Assembly (NCBI GenBank): GCA_021442155.1
Contig: CM038221.1
Span: forward strand, 78,632,494 to 78,696,493
Source: Cymbidium sinense
Lineage: Eukaryota > Streptophyta > Magnoliopsida > Asparagales > Orchidaceae
Reading direction: 5' to 3'
DNA length: 64,000 bases
The notes beneath the pieces were generated by a model. It had not been told where the DNA came from. It made no database searches and saw only the letters and a program-made list of their open reading frames with translations. The translations under genes and the position numbers were made by a program. Below, one piece after another: positions 27,201 through 39,659 of the stretch (the first letter of the stretch is position 1; each line of letters starts with the position of its first letter).

Positions 27201-28469
27201 GCTTTGAGTTTGATTTGAATTAGAAAAGTGTAACAATGTTTGCTGGTCCTTACCCATTCTCACATGTGTGTATTATTTTAATTTAATTTTTAGGTGATTA
27301 GATTAATTTTATGCTTTAGTTAGGTTAAGGTGTAGATTAAGTTCATTAATTGCCCCTCACCTATACCACTTTAACATACTTAATCAAATAATTATGAGCT
27401 AATGGATGACATAAAGCCACAAGAAATATAAATCAGCAATGCATCCTAGGAAAAAAAGCTGCTTAATGTAATTGGCTCGCAATTAATGATTAATTAAGCT
27501 AAAGGATTTAATTTAAGTACTTTCATAACCTTTCCCACACATATTGGTTAGGTATGATTTTCTTAACTTTACTTAGGTTATTGAACACCTAAGTTTCTAC
27601 CCAAAAAGGATTGATTAAGTTTCTGATTAATTATGAATTTGAGATTTAGGAATAGCTTAAAGAAAATATCCCAAAATCATTTCATAAATCCCTAATCACT
27701 TAAACAAAGTTTAATTATCTTAATCAAGGAATTAAAAATTCACATGCTTAATTAACTTTAATTATATTAAGAGGGTGATTAAGGGTTCATTAATTAATTT
27801 CCCTAACTGACTCATTATTAAATTCCAAGAAAATTACGGGAGGTAGAAGTCATCTCTCTAAACATTATTGAGAAGTTTGAAATTAATTAATGAAGTCATT
27901 AGAGAGTAATTAGGGTTATTAAGTTTTCAAATAAACCCTAATTAAGGAAAATCTATTGTTCAAATTTAATTAGAAATAATTTTATTAGACTCTTCTCCTA
28001 ATTATCATTAAAATAAGCCATCATTCATATTTTTTTTATTTTTCTATATTTAGTTATGTATTTTTGAAGTTTCAATTGATTTAAGTGATTTTTAAGAATT
28101 CTACTAATTTATTTTATTAAAATAAACCATTTGACACTTAAAATTCAATATCGCTTAATCCAAAGGTCATTTTGACTTGAAATTTTATGGTAGGTGTATA
28201 TTAACATCAATTTTAATCTCTGAAAATATCAACTTCATTTGACATATATTTTTTGTTTAATTAAAAAAATTTATTTTTCTAAAACTTAAATTAAGCTGAA
28301 AATTATTAGTGAAATTTTGGGATTTTTAGTTTATTAGATTCCTCTCAAAATGATGAATCCAACGAGCCCTTATTTGCAATTTTTTATTAAGTATTTTATT
28401 TTCTATAAATTTTTAAAATTTCAGGTAATTAAATTAATTCTTTAAATTAAAAAACAACTCATGGAACGA

Positions 28470-28770
28470 TATGGCGCCACGTGCATGATATGCAGCGCAT
28501 GCCGCATACGGTGCGCGCGGATTCACGCGCGGTGTCGCATCGCGAAAGAGCGTTGACTGGTCCGAGAGCGACTCGCCTCGACCGTCATCGATCGGATGGT
28601 CATCAAATTGTGCAATCCAGAAGCTAGGATCACATGATAGATGCATGGTCTGAGTTATCCGATCACACGAACAACACGATCAAATGGTCCATATCATATT
28701 AGGTGATCGAGCCGATCACGGATTCGTGATCCGAGCCGGATCCTGAACTGCGGATCGATGACCGGAACAA
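28470..28770. promoter_or_regulatory. CpG-rich core of LTR2 with G-box
   Basis: The segment has many CpG dinucleotides, for example 'ggtgcgcgcggattcacgcg' and 'gcatcgcgaaagagcgttga'. CACGTG, the plant G-box recognised by bZIP and bHLH factors, is at 28478-28483. A G-box also sits at the equivalent place in LTR3 (48832-48837); LTR1 has CATGTG there, a typical CpG-decay product. A regulatory role is inferred from conservation only. Confidence 0.4.
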
Positions 28771-29699
28771 TAAAAATAAATATTTTAAAGAAAAAATAGG
28801 GTTTTTTAAGTGAAAACTTGTCCAAATAGACTCATTTTCATGTCGATTTGCACTGGAAAAATTATATTTTTTAATTGGGATGATTTAAAGGAAAAATATG
28901 AAATTATCTAGGGGTAGATTCCTAAAAATCATGCAAAATCTATCACAAAATGAAAGATCATAAGGCCAGCTATGGTTTTTGAAGGTTACCTCTCCAGGGA
29001 TGACTCGAACACGCTGTCGAGTGAGGGAAGAAGCCTTAGAATGAGCTTAGATCCTCGCCTTCACGTCAAAATGAAGTTTCCTCCAGTGATCATCATTTCT
29101 CACTGAAATCCCCTTAATTTTGGAGTATTTCTCTCTAAAATGAAGTAGATGATTGCTAATGGATTTTGGGAGCTATAGGAGGTGAATGATAGGAATGAGG
29201 GTTTCCTTCAACCACTAAAGCCTTAGCATCAAAAGTGAAGTGAAATGAACCATTTTTTCACTTTTTGTTTAAAATTTTGGCTCCAAATTCATGTCATTTG
29301 GCTTGGGGTGGTTGGAAATGGAAGAGAATCATTTTAGGTGGCTCCCTATGGTTTGCTAAGGCATGGAAATTGGCTGCCATGAAAGATAAGTGGGTGTCCT
29401 AACCAAAGGGGGGTGAGTGTCCTTCATTCCAAGTGTTCCAATGGGAGAAGTGACTTGATTTCACCTCCCCATGAGCCATGGCTACCCCAACCACTCCTTA
29501 GGTTAGAAAATTAGTGTTCTTGGTGCCTATGTGGACCAATGGATGAGTGCTAAGTGGCCAAGGAAGAGAAATGACCACTTGGGGGAAAGTGTCTTTTCTC
29601 ATGGAATGCCTTGACCCAAAGGAAAAGTGGTTATTTGACATTTAATTTGATTTGGGTATATTTTAAATGAGTCAAAAGTAAGTTGGACCAAATTTTAGG

Positions 29700-30470
29700 T
29701 CATTTAAAGTTCATTTGGTTTAAATTGGGTTAATTTGACCTATTTAGGTCAAATCAGGTCAAAATGAGTTAGGTTGACCAATTGGTCAAATTGGGTCAAA
29801 CTAAGAGTTAGGTCAAGTTCAAATGACTATTTGGAGTATATTTTTTCAATTGGTTTTAATTAATTTGGTTTAATTGGTCAATTTGATCCTTTAGGTCAAT
29901 TTGGGCTAAGTTGACCAATTTGATTTTGACCAAGCTTGAATCATAGCTTGGTTTGGGTTTGGTTGATCTATTGAAATGGATTGGTATCTTTGTTTCTAAT
30001 CAATTTGGTTTATATTTGATTTTGGCTTGATTTGACCTTTTAGGTCAAGTTGGGGTCATGGTCAATTAGGCTAGGTTGGGCCTAGTTGGCCAATTGGTTA
30101 AATTGGGTTTAATTAAGACTTTGGTCAAGTTCAATAATCAATTTGAAGTGAACTTTAGCCATTGATTGCAATCAGTTTGCTTTAGGTTACAATTTTGATA
30201 GTTTGGGTTCATGTGGATTAAAGGGTTGACTTAAGCAATGATCTAGGTTGACTTGGTTTGACCCAATTCATGATAATTGATTAACCTATGATGATCAACA
30301 AACATGACATGAAGTTTGGATTAGCTTAATTTATTTTGATTTGGATTGAATTGAATTTTGGTTCATGTAGGTCAAATTGGCACTTTGGGTCAAGTGAGCC
30401 AATTGGGTTTAGTTGGCTTGATCAAGGCTTGATTCAAGTTTGGCTGAACTCACATATGGACTTGTGATTG
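29700..30470. repeat. TTGACC/GGTCAA-rich block in LTR2
   Basis: Equivalent to the block in LTR1, with repeated GGTCAA/TTGACC such as 'ttgacctatttaggtcaaat' and 'ttgaccaattggtcaaattg'. Density is slightly lower than in LTR1 by eye. Confidence 0.55.
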
Positions 30471-31237
30471 AAATATAAATCTATTTGCAAGAGATTTAGA
30501 GTCAATTGAGTTTTGATTCATTTGATAATTTCAAGTTAAAGGGTGAACATGAACTTGACTTGGGTTTGATTTTTGAATTTACTTTTGGTTTGATGATTGA
30601 AGTTTATGTTTATATTTGGATTCATGATTGATGATTGAATCATGAAAAGAAAATCAAGGGTTTGCTTGGTTTGAGTTTGATTTGGCTAAGTTCAAGATTT
30701 GACTTGAAAGGCTTAGGTTGGATTTTTGATTGAATTTGGATTTGATTTTTGAATTGATTCTTGGATATTTGAATTTATAATTTATTTATATTTGTGAATA
30801 TAAGTGAGAATATAAATGGGTTATGTGAAAATTTCTTGAATTTGAATTGATTTGAATTTGATTTGAGCTAACTCCATAAGATAGAATCAAAGGCCATAGG
30901 AAAGATTTTGAATATGGAATTTCAATCACGAGCTTCAATCATTTGGAGTTGATTTCAATTTAGAGAAAATTAATTAGGCTGGAATTGATTGTTGATTTGA
31001 TTTAGAGTTTGACTTGAAGGAAGGAAGTGAGGAATGTGGTTCAAGTGATAGGGTAGTCAAATTTTCCTAACACCCCTAAGGCATGACCTATTCCTATGGC
31101 TAACTCTTCTAAGTCTCTAGGGAATTGTTAAGTGTCCACCTAATCACTAGATGTATCTTAAGACTAAGAATTCTTAAAGTCTAGAGAGAAGTCCTATGTC
31201 TAAGATGGAGGTTGAGAGCTCATCCAAAAGGTCAAAA

Positions 31238-34215
31238 GATGATATGTGTGGTATGACAAGGAGCAACATATTGGTGTTAGTGAAATGATCAACAATATTG
31301 AATGATCACAAACACTAATAGAGACAATCTATTCCTAACCCGAGATGTAGAAGGAATCTAGAGCTTAGTATAATGGGGCTCTACTCATGTCAAAGGCGTG
31401 TGAGAAAGAAGGGGGAATCCACTTGGGATAGAGTATGTGAACCATTCACTAGAAAAATAGGTTCAAATCATCCACAAGGGAATGAGAGGTTTGATTTGAG
31501 TCTCATTAGGGAGAGATTGATTTGATTTATTTAATTAAGTTCCACTAGAGAAGAGGGTTAAATTTGTTTCAATTTGTTGTTTGTTTAATTGTGTTTATTT
31601 TGACTCCACGGGGGATAGAAAAGTGAACTTTTAACTAGGGAGGCAAGTTCAAGTCATCCACAAGGGAGGGGTTGTGAAATTCACTGAGGGATTATAATTC
31701 TAAGTCCATTAGGGAGCCAATAAGATTTACATCTCACTGAGGAGGAGCAAAAAGTTTGATTTGGATTAATTGATTGTTTTTATTTTGCTTGTTTCAAATT
31801 TTTAGTTTTGGATTTTGAAATGGACCCTATTGGTTTGTGATGAATCACATTGAGTAGAGCATGGAGGCCTGGACTCAATTTACCAATCCAAAGGGGTAGT
31901 CTACCAAACATAGTAGGACTAGCCAACCAAAGGGAATGCCTTTCATATGCAATAGTTGTAGGAAGAAAGCATAGTAGACTTACATCCTCCAAAGTAGGGA
32001 CCAATTCTTGGGGTGATCCATTGGCGGCAAGATGACAACCTAGGTGACTATTGAGTGAATGCCTGGGGACTTAAATTAGCTCAAAGATAGTTAGTAATTT
32101 CATTTTTAGATTTTGATGGGTCCCATTGGTTTTGATGGGGCAGTAGGGGCCATGAAGGCCAAGACCTAACTCAGACTTACCAATTTAAATAGTGTAGTCT
32201 ACCAACCACAAGGTAGGACTAACCAACTAGAGGGATGCCTTTCGATGTGCAATGGTCAAGTTAGGAAGAAAGTATGGGGACTCATATCTTCCAAAACAAG
32301 AAACCACTAGGGTGATCGATTGCTTTGGGCAACAAATTGAACCCAACCTAGGGCTGACTATTGAGTGAATGACGCTGGGGGACTTAGATTAGCTCAAAGA
32401 TAGTCAAGATTAATTTCATTTTAAATTTGTTTATTTTGATGGATTATTGGTTTTGATGGATCACATTGAGAAGGAGCTATCAGCCTAGTCCTATCTCATA
32501 TTTACTGAACCAAAGGGAGTAGCTTCTCGACTGATGGGAGAACTATCTGACCAAAGGAGTGCCTTTTGGTTTGCAATGATCAATTTGAGGAAAGAAAGCT
32601 CAGGGCTCCACTACAAAAGACCACTGGGGTGATCGGTTGCTTTAGGCAACAAATTGAACCTGACCTATGGCTACCCGTCGATTTACGATAGTCATGCTAG
32701 AAAGAATGTGCTATAGGCTTATATCTTTCAAAGCAGAATTGTAGGGGCCTTGTGGAAAATAGATTGAACTACTAAAGGACTATGGGTGAGTACCAAGATT
32801 TATCTCAACAGGTAGTCGCAATTCCTATAGGTGTTCTTGATAATGCCCTAGATAGGATGCTGCTTGGGAAAAGGGGCCTTTGGGGCTTGAATTCCTAATC
32901 CAAGCAAATTAATTTTTATTTTATTTGTTTGTTTATTGTGGACCTGTTAGTTTGAGATCAAACGAAGGAGCCACACATCTCAATTTCTTGAACCAAGGGA
33001 GAATGCATCCAGAACAAATTCTCCAACCATAGGGGCTACTAGGAAAGGGGATTATCCAAAAGAGTAACAGGTAGTGTTTAAATGTCATGGGACGTGATCC
33101 AAATAGCATTCCCGTAGAGGATGGGGCCACTAAAGGCTTAATCCAAAATCCTAGACAAGATGACATGGCTAGTCATATATCAAATAGTTATTCGATGACC
33201 AACTCAAGGAGAAAGTATGGGGACTCACATCTGCAAGAGTGGTGTATCCACGGGTGAGTCGTCGACATAGCAACATCAACCAACTAAGGTGATTGTAGGT
33301 TTGCATAATCGACTAGAAGAAAGCTGGGGACTCACATCCTTATAGCAAAACTAATTGTGGGATAGTTTGTCTTTTTCGATGCCATCCGACCTAGGTGACT
33401 CTTGAGTGAATGCCACTGGAGGACTTATATTGACTCAAATGTAGTCAAGAGGAAAGGAGCCTCTGGGGGACTTATCTTAAACCTCAAATATACTTAACCT
33501 AGTTAGATCATGATGATTAGTTCAAGAGAAAAGCATGGGGACTCACATTTACTTAAATAAAATCAACACGAGGTAGCTTACTGGCTGGGCAGTAAAGTCT
33601 ACCATACTAATAAAGCACTCGTTGGTTTGCACTGGTCAAGTTAGGAAGAAAGTGTGGGGACTCACATCTTCCAAATATGGAACGATTTGGGTGACATACT
33701 AGCGAGGTAGCATGTAAACCTGGCCTAGAGTAGCTAATGAGTGAGTGCCACGAGGGGCTTGCTCCCACATCAAAGTAGCTCGAGACAAAAGATATGTGTT
33801 TATTTTTGTGCTTATGTTAAAGGGAATAGGATGCCTCTTGGGTTCTCTTACACCTACCCTAAACACGCTGGGGAATTTGATGAAATGGTGTCGTGAATGG
33901 CAAAAAGGGATTGCCACTAAGAAAGGATGTCGATTGGGTTCTCTCACACTTAACTTAGTTATGCTAATTAAAATAAGTTGCCTCTTGGGTTCTCTTACAG
34001 CTATTCTAATAGCGTTAGGAGATTATGTTTATGTTGTTAAAGAGGGATAAGATGCCATTGGGGGGGTCTTACTACCACTAATATGTCATGGTGATTCACA
34101 AATAAGAAAAAAATGCTTTGAAAGAAGAAGATTTTGATGAAATGGAATCAAATTTTGTTGATTTGATAAACATATTTTAATATTTTTCAAATGAGTTTTT
34201 ATGGGTAATATTTCT
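31238..34215 (-). repeat. Tandem-repetitive 3' untranslated region of the Ty3 element (copy B)
   Basis: Homologous to 16990-19775. Degenerate 'ggggactcacatcttcc' modules recur near 31970, 32275, 32600, 32705, 33220, 33325, 33540 and 33655. The 'gatgcctcttgggttctct' repeats recur near 33830, 33930, 33980 and 34050. The module order matches copy A, so the array predates separation of the two copies. Confidence 0.75.
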
Positions 34216-34479
34216 TCAAATAGAGCCCATTAATTGGAAGCATCGGTGTTCCCCTTTACAATCAATAAGCTGATAAGATCCTCCTTGGTAGGCCTTATCT
34301 ATGACAAAGGGGCCTTCCCAAGTGGGTTCAAACTTGCCTAACATCTTTCGATGTGCAACAATTAGTCTCCTTAGGACTAACACAAGTTCTCCTACTTGGA
34401 AAGACCTAGGGGGAGACTTGTTGTGAGCTTGAATCATTTTCTTTAACTTCGAGGTTGGCATGCCGTGGCGACTCTCCAA
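34216..34479 (-). pseudogene. Ty3 integrase C-terminal fragment (copy B)
   Basis: An 87-codon stretch with 'SPPRSFQVGELVLVLRRLIV', 'KFEPTWEGPFVIDKAYQGG' and 'YQLIDCKGEHRCFQLMGS'. It is homologous to 19776-20069. Relative to copy A the end is frameshifted: the 'MLPINGLYLKNIF' ending is replaced by 'RCFQLMGSI'. It is the tail of a decayed gag-pol. Confidence 0.86.
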
Positions 34480-34790
34480 ACCTTCGAGCTCTTCTAATTG
34501 TAACTTTGCATTCTACTTTGAAGTGATCTTGCTACCCAATTCTATCCTTAGTAATAGGAGTTGAACTTATAAAGGTAGAATGGCTTCAAACCCATACACT
34601 AAGTAAAAAGGGGTAGATTGAGTTGGAGTTCGGTATATGGTGCGGTAGACCCACAAGGCTTCAACCTACTGCTCATTCCACTATCGTTTATTGTTTTCAA
34701 GTGTCTTCTTTAGTATTTGGATGAGAGTTTTGTTGAATGCTTCTGCTAAATTATTTTCTCTGGGGTAGTAGATGGTGGAGTATCTCCAAT

Positions 34791-35250
34791 CTATATTGTG
34801 TCTTCTAGCAAAGCTGTTGATTTTAGTATTTTTGAATGCAGTACCATTATCATATATAATTCATTGAGGCACCCTAAACCTATATATGATATGGTTCTAT
34901 TGAAAACATCTTTGGTGTGACCTCTCTGAGTGGGATTGCCTCTGCCCACTTGGAAAAGTAGTTGATGGCAACTAAGATGAACCGATGACCCTTGGAAGAA
35001 GGAGGATCGATAGGACCCACAATGTCGATACCCCAACACTCGAATGGCCATGAGGCGGTGTAGAATGTTGGGTGGTTGATGTAAGACCACGTACCTACAC
35101 CGATGGCATCTCCTAGCTACATCCATGCACCTGTAATCATCGGCTAGTAATATCCTCTCTTGATCTTTATCTTCATCTTCACGATTGGTGCACTCGCATA
35201 GACCGAATAAAATTATAATGCCATGGGCTTCATGTTTGTCTAAAAACATA
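34791..35250 (-). pseudogene. Ty3 integrase core, frameshifted (copy B)
   Basis: Minus-strand reading at about 35045-34905 gives 'WPFECWGIDIVGPIDPPSSK' followed by 'GHRFILVAINYFSKWAEAIP', the start of the integrase core with its first catalytic Asp retained. 'DNGT' is readable near 34845. The 152-codon open frame at 34791-35249 runs in a different frame through much of this DNA and is not the original protein. Multiple indels make the gene non-functional. Confidence 0.78.
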
Positions 35251-35479
35251 TTTGGTCAAAGGACCGTCGATACAGGGTGCCATCAACGAGAGCATAGAAG
35301 AGAGCACTCTATTTTTCCTGATGGGCTTGTGACTTTTCTTGAGGTAGTTTTCTGGTGTTCAAATAGTCTATGAATGGTTGCCTCCAATCTAGCTCCTTAT
35401 CCTTATATGCAATGATAACCTCCCCTTCAAGAGAAAGTCTCGATGAGTTCAACATCAATAAGGGATAAGACTTGTCTAT

Positions 35480-36403
35480 TTTGGACCCTTATTGAATGGA
35501 CTCATCTTCAGACATGCCAATTGAAAGTTTGGCCAAAGTATCACAATGACATTCTCACCGAAACTTTGTGATGGTGACTGGGCCAACAACTTCATGGTAT
35601 ACTGTGGTAATGATGAAGCTTTGAGAACCTTGTAACTGTTGATGACCAACCGAGAATCCCCAAAGATGTTGATGCTCTTTACACATATTGATGGCTAACT
35701 CACGACAATCAAAGCCTCATACTTGGCTTTGTTGGTGGGGTTGGAAAGATAGTATGAGAATCTCATCACATCATGGTCCGAGGAGAACTATTCCTACCGC
35801 CTTTTCCTGAAGAGTAGATGGTGCTTCCCTTTATGAAAAGAAGCACACATCAAAATACATCTCCCATCGATGGTTGTCAACCTCCCTAAGTTCATGATTT
35901 GTTCATCGTGGAGATTGTCACTAAGGGAGAGTCAGGAAGTGATGTGCTGTTAAGAAATCCACTAGTGCTTGTCCTTTTATCGCACATAGGGGTACAAATT
36001 TGATATCAAACTGTAAGAGAATCTTGGACCATCATGCCAAAAACCCAAATAATGTTGGTCGTGTCATGAGATACTACAGTGGATTGGTTCTGGAAATCAA
36101 GTTCACCTTATGAGAAAGCATATAGTGCCGTAGCTTTTGGGAGGCAAAGATCAAAGCTAGGCAATATTTCTCAATAGGTGGATAGTTTGTTTCAAATTAA
36201 GAATGGTTGAGGTAGTAGAGCACTCTCCTTCCTTCATCATTGGCTTGGGCCAACAAAGCACCGAGAGAGTCATCCAATGCGCATGAGAGGATGAGTGGCC
36301 TACCCGATAGTCGCTGCTGCTTCACCAAATAGCTTGATATCTTCAAAGGCACACTTGTCATCCCACTTGAACTTGGCATCCTTTTGTGCTGAATGGCTTG
36401 CAT
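35480..36403 (-). pseudogene. Ty3 RNase H region, degenerate (copy B)
   Basis: The clearest surviving piece is 36197-36403, with 'RPLILSCALDDSLGALLAQ' and 'GRRVLYYLNHS', the start of the RNase H domain that follows RT in Ty3 pol (usual pattern G-x-x-L-x-Q and V-x-Y-x-S). Farther downstream only short motifs match copy A. Frameshifts and stops interrupt it. Confidence 0.75.
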
Positions 36404-36444
36404 CTCGATAGTTGGAAATAAAGCATCTTAGATATGCACCATCC

Positions 36445-37320
36445 TTAGAAGATCCGAGTTGAGTTAAACTTTAGAGGTGGCATTTCTAAGATAGCTTTAA
36501 TCTTTTGATCTATTTCTATTCCCTGTGTCGACATACAAACCCAAGGAATTTCTGAATACTCAATGCACACTTGGGGATTCATTTTGAGGTTATAATATCT
36601 TAACCATTTGAAAACTACTCTCAAGTCAAATAGATGGTCTTCTTTTTCTTTGCTCTTGACTACTAGATCATAAACATAACACTTAACATAATGATGGATG
36701 AGTTCATTGAAGATTTGAGTTATGGCCCGTTGGTATGTAGTACCAGTATTTTTAAGGCCGAAAGGCATGACCCTATAATAATATATTCCGGTCGGGGTTC
36801 AAAAAGTAATATTTTTTTCATCCTCGGGGGCCATCTTGATTTGGTTATAACCAGATGACCCATCCATGAAAGAGAAAACTGAATGAGATGAGGTGATGTT
36901 CACCATTAATTCTAATATAAGAAGAAAAACTCATCCTGGACATGCCTTATTTAAGTCCCTAAAATTGATGTATATGAATTTGGCCATTCTTCTTCTTAAC
37001 TGATACACACCAAGCTAACGGTAGGTATTTTTTCTTCCATGATGAAACCAACATCGATCAATTTCTTGACTTCATAAATGCTATTCAATTTCTAATCGCA
37101 TGCATCTAGAGCTTGCTTGATGTTATTGGGATTTGCTAGCGGTGCTATGTGAGATAAGCATCTCTTCATAACTCCATGCAAAGTAGTCCTTAAACTCAGT
37201 CAATAGCCTAACTAAGTCATTGGTTTCTTCTTCATTCAGCAATGAACTGATGTATGTTGGGCGTGGATTTTCTTCTGTCCTGGGGTTGATTTCTATAAGT
37301 TTGTCAATTATTCAATGGAT
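36445..37320 (-). pseudogene. Ty3 reverse transcriptase with damaged catalytic box (copy B)
   Basis: The 107-codon open piece (36445-36768) starts 'MPFGLKNTGTTYQRAITQIF' and reads 'KCYVYDLVVKSKEKEDHLF', so the YVDD box is YVYD: the first Asp codon is TAT. The preceding palm block with 'FMDGSSGYNQIKMAPEDE'-like sequence lies at about 36800-36880 in another frame. N-terminal RT remnants continue to about 37320. The catalytic substitution and the frame breaks both argue against activity. Confidence 0.85.
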
Positions 37321-38107
37321 CTCCTCTTTAAATTATGATGGTGCATCTTTGATTTAGAGATCATCTAGATCATCCGAGGTTTCTAAACACTCATTCTCAT
37401 AATATTTGGTGTTGTGTGAAAAGAACCTATCACTCCAAATGATTGTAACTAAGCAAGAATCATCATCATCGACTGGACCACTACGAATCCTAGATCTTGA
37501 TTGTGCTTCCTACTTATATTGTTCCACAACTTTTCAAAGTACTCGACCTGTGCTAGACCATGTATAAGGAACCAAACCTTTCGTATAAGATTATGAACAT
37601 AAAAAGTGAACGGTAATTCCATTAATTCTTTAATGATCCTCCTCAAGTTCTACATCAACTTTGACTTGAGGATGACGATCCCAAAAAAAATCTCTTTGGC
37701 TTCACATCACTGGAAGACTTAGGGGCTTCCTTAACTACTAAACCTTCAACTTTTGAGATGGAGAAGGTTCTAGTGTTCCAATAGCCTCATAAAACCTAAT
37801 TTGAATACTTTGCTTTGTCTGAGGCCCATCTTCATATGCTCGAGTGTCACCTCCAATGAAACCCGCGAGAGGGGTTATATGCTAATCACATTAGACTCAT
37901 CCTCGATTCCAAGTCTATGTGAATAGTAGGGTACTCCTATGAACTAGAACATAACCCATGGCCAACCAGGGGTCTTCCACCTTTGAAACTACCTCTGCCT
38001 CTACCTAGTGGAGGTTGAGTCATCCTACCCACATGTCCATATGAAATGAATTGTGTGGAATGTGATATGGATCTATTTCTTCTTCAATTCTCCTTTCCTG
38101 TTCACTT

Positions 38108-38165
38108 AGATTTTCTTTTCCTTTTCTTTTGCCTTTTCTTTTTCTTTTTTTTTTTTCATTTTCTT
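38108..38165. repeat. Polypyrimidine tract inside pol (copy B)
   Basis: A T/C-only run homologous in position to 23837-23915. It separates the protease-linker region from RT. Confidence 0.72.
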
Positions 38166-38178
38166 TTGCTTTTAAACT

Positions 38179-38439
38179 TTAGTTTGAATTTTGTCCAAGT
38201 TCATGAGAAGAGATATTTTGAGGAAGATAATAGGTCGCATCTTCATATATCTCAACCTCTCTAATTAAAAATGACTTTTCATCTCCTTTAACACAATAAT
38301 CAATCCCATCCTTCCTGAACTTGATGCACTGATGGAGGGAGGATGGAATTATCTTGTTATGATGTATCCAAGGCCTGCCAAGCAAAGCAGTGAACGAAGT
38401 ATTCAAATCAATTAGAAAAAACTTGGCTTCCTTAATCAC
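38179..38439 (-). pseudogene. Protease-RT linker of Ty3 pol (copy B)
   Basis: An 86-codon stretch with 'FFLIDLNTSFTALLGRPWIH' and 'IIPSSLHQCIKFRKDGIDY'. The L-L-G-R-P-W-I-H and S-x-L-H-Q-C motifs are characteristic of the segment after the retropepsin domain in Tat/Ogre-like pol. It is separated by a frameshift from the protease fragment immediately upstream. Confidence 0.85.
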
Positions 38440-38484
38440 CTATCTAAAGGTAACATTATGGAAACCTAAAGCCCACTCACTTGT

Positions 38485-38811
38485 TCATTGAATCCTCTCA
38501 ACATCATTTGATCTCCTCGAGTGTGAGATGATCCTCAAATAGGAAAGGGTCTTTAGACTCATAATGTTCACCGATGCACCTGGATCGATGAGAACTCTAG
38601 CTAGTATAAATCTTCCCATGTCAACTGTAATGTAGAGGGGACGGTTGTGCTCCATGTCCCCCAGAAGTAGGTCTTCATATATGAAAGTGAATCTCTGAGA
38701 TTCTCTGGAATAGTGTTCCTCCTCACCAATAGCAGTCAATTGAGCTAAGCATATCTCAGGATCAAGGAGAGCCTTTATCAATGATTCTCTCATCTTGATA
38801 AGACAAGGCAT
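38485..38811 (-). pseudogene. Ty3 retropepsin-like protease fragment
   Basis: A 108-codon piece with 'NRPLYITVDMGRFILARVLI' leading into 'DPGASVNIMSLKTL'. The D-P-G-A-S-V-N-I box occupies the place of the D-S/T-G active-site loop. As far as I recall the D-P-G form occurs in Tat-lineage proteases, so it need not be a mutation. The domain would mature gag-pol in the particle. The start codon is simply the first Met of the open piece, since the domain was part of a polyprotein. Copy A lacks this region. Confidence 0.8.
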
Positions 38812-39659
38812 TATATATGCTTAGCTTAGATGACAACTTTCTTAGATGAGAGAGGACATTGTAGTCCACCTTGGGATGATCCTCCACAAGCATATCCAAG
38901 GGTGGAGCATCCTGGAGGGCTTATCAATCTCTAAACCAATGACTTGTTTCCTTATCTTGAGGTGCTAGGAGGTAGAACCTTGCCACTACGGAGGTTGACT
39001 TTGGTGATCTCTTGTGACAGGGTAATGGAAGGTTCTACCTGCACATCAGGCTCACCTACAACTTCTCCTATGGGACCCTCAAAATTGGATGATTCCAAGT
39101 CTATCTCCAGAGGTCAACCTATAGTATTCAGAAAGTCCAACTATGAATCAAAAAGAAGAAGATCAGAATTATTATAGTTGTTATTTAGACTTGAAGAGTT
39201 ATTTAGAATAGATTCAGACAACCCATCATAAGTGACAGATATAATTCAAGCTAGCTTTATTCTTCAATTTCTTGGAATTATTTGGAGGTACAAGTAGAAA
39301 TCAAGTAAAGTGAGGGATTTGATGCCATCGATACAAGAAGAGTCTACTAGAAGAAGAGCTAAAGTGGAAGAAGTCATGTGTGGAAGCTACAATGAGTCGG
39401 AGGATGTAGGGGGCACATGGGCTATCTGACACATGTCTTTGTCTCCCCTTTCCTCAAGTTGGCACTGGCAACTTGTAAACCTTCCTTGATTTGAGGTCGA
39501 CTGTGCACCACAAGGAAAGTTTCTTGATTTTGAGATAATTTTCTAGAGGTTTTGGATAAAGAGAGATATCCCAACCTTCTTTGGTTTTGGAAGGATCAGA
39601 GTATCCCAAGGATTACCTAATGGAATTGGATTCCACAAGGTATTCCTTCAGGATAACTA

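Larger units (their letters stand above)
24220..31237 (-). mobile_element. Giant LTR of Ty3/gypsy element (LTR2, middle copy)
   Basis: About 7.02 kb. It begins TGTGGTGAAAT and ends near 'ccaaaaggtcaaaa', where LTR1 has GAGATCAACA. It has the same internal order as LTR1 and LTR3 but differs in detail: the GC-rich core (28470-28770) is much richer in CpG, the 180-bp duplication is absent, and several segments are rearranged or shortened. It therefore belongs to a different subfamily. In element orientation it is the 3' LTR for the 3' untranslated region and pol that follow (31238 onward), while its other edge abuts truncated pol A with no primer binding site. Confidence 0.8.

Noticed and set aside
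28434..28646. 70-codon minus-strand frame in the CpG-rich core of LTR2
   Set aside because: GC-rich DNA has few stops; the frame is not present in LTR1 or LTR3.
34791..35249. 152-codon minus-strand frame as a distinct protein
   Set aside because: The integrase motifs are readable in another frame of the same DNA; the long frame is a by-product of indels.
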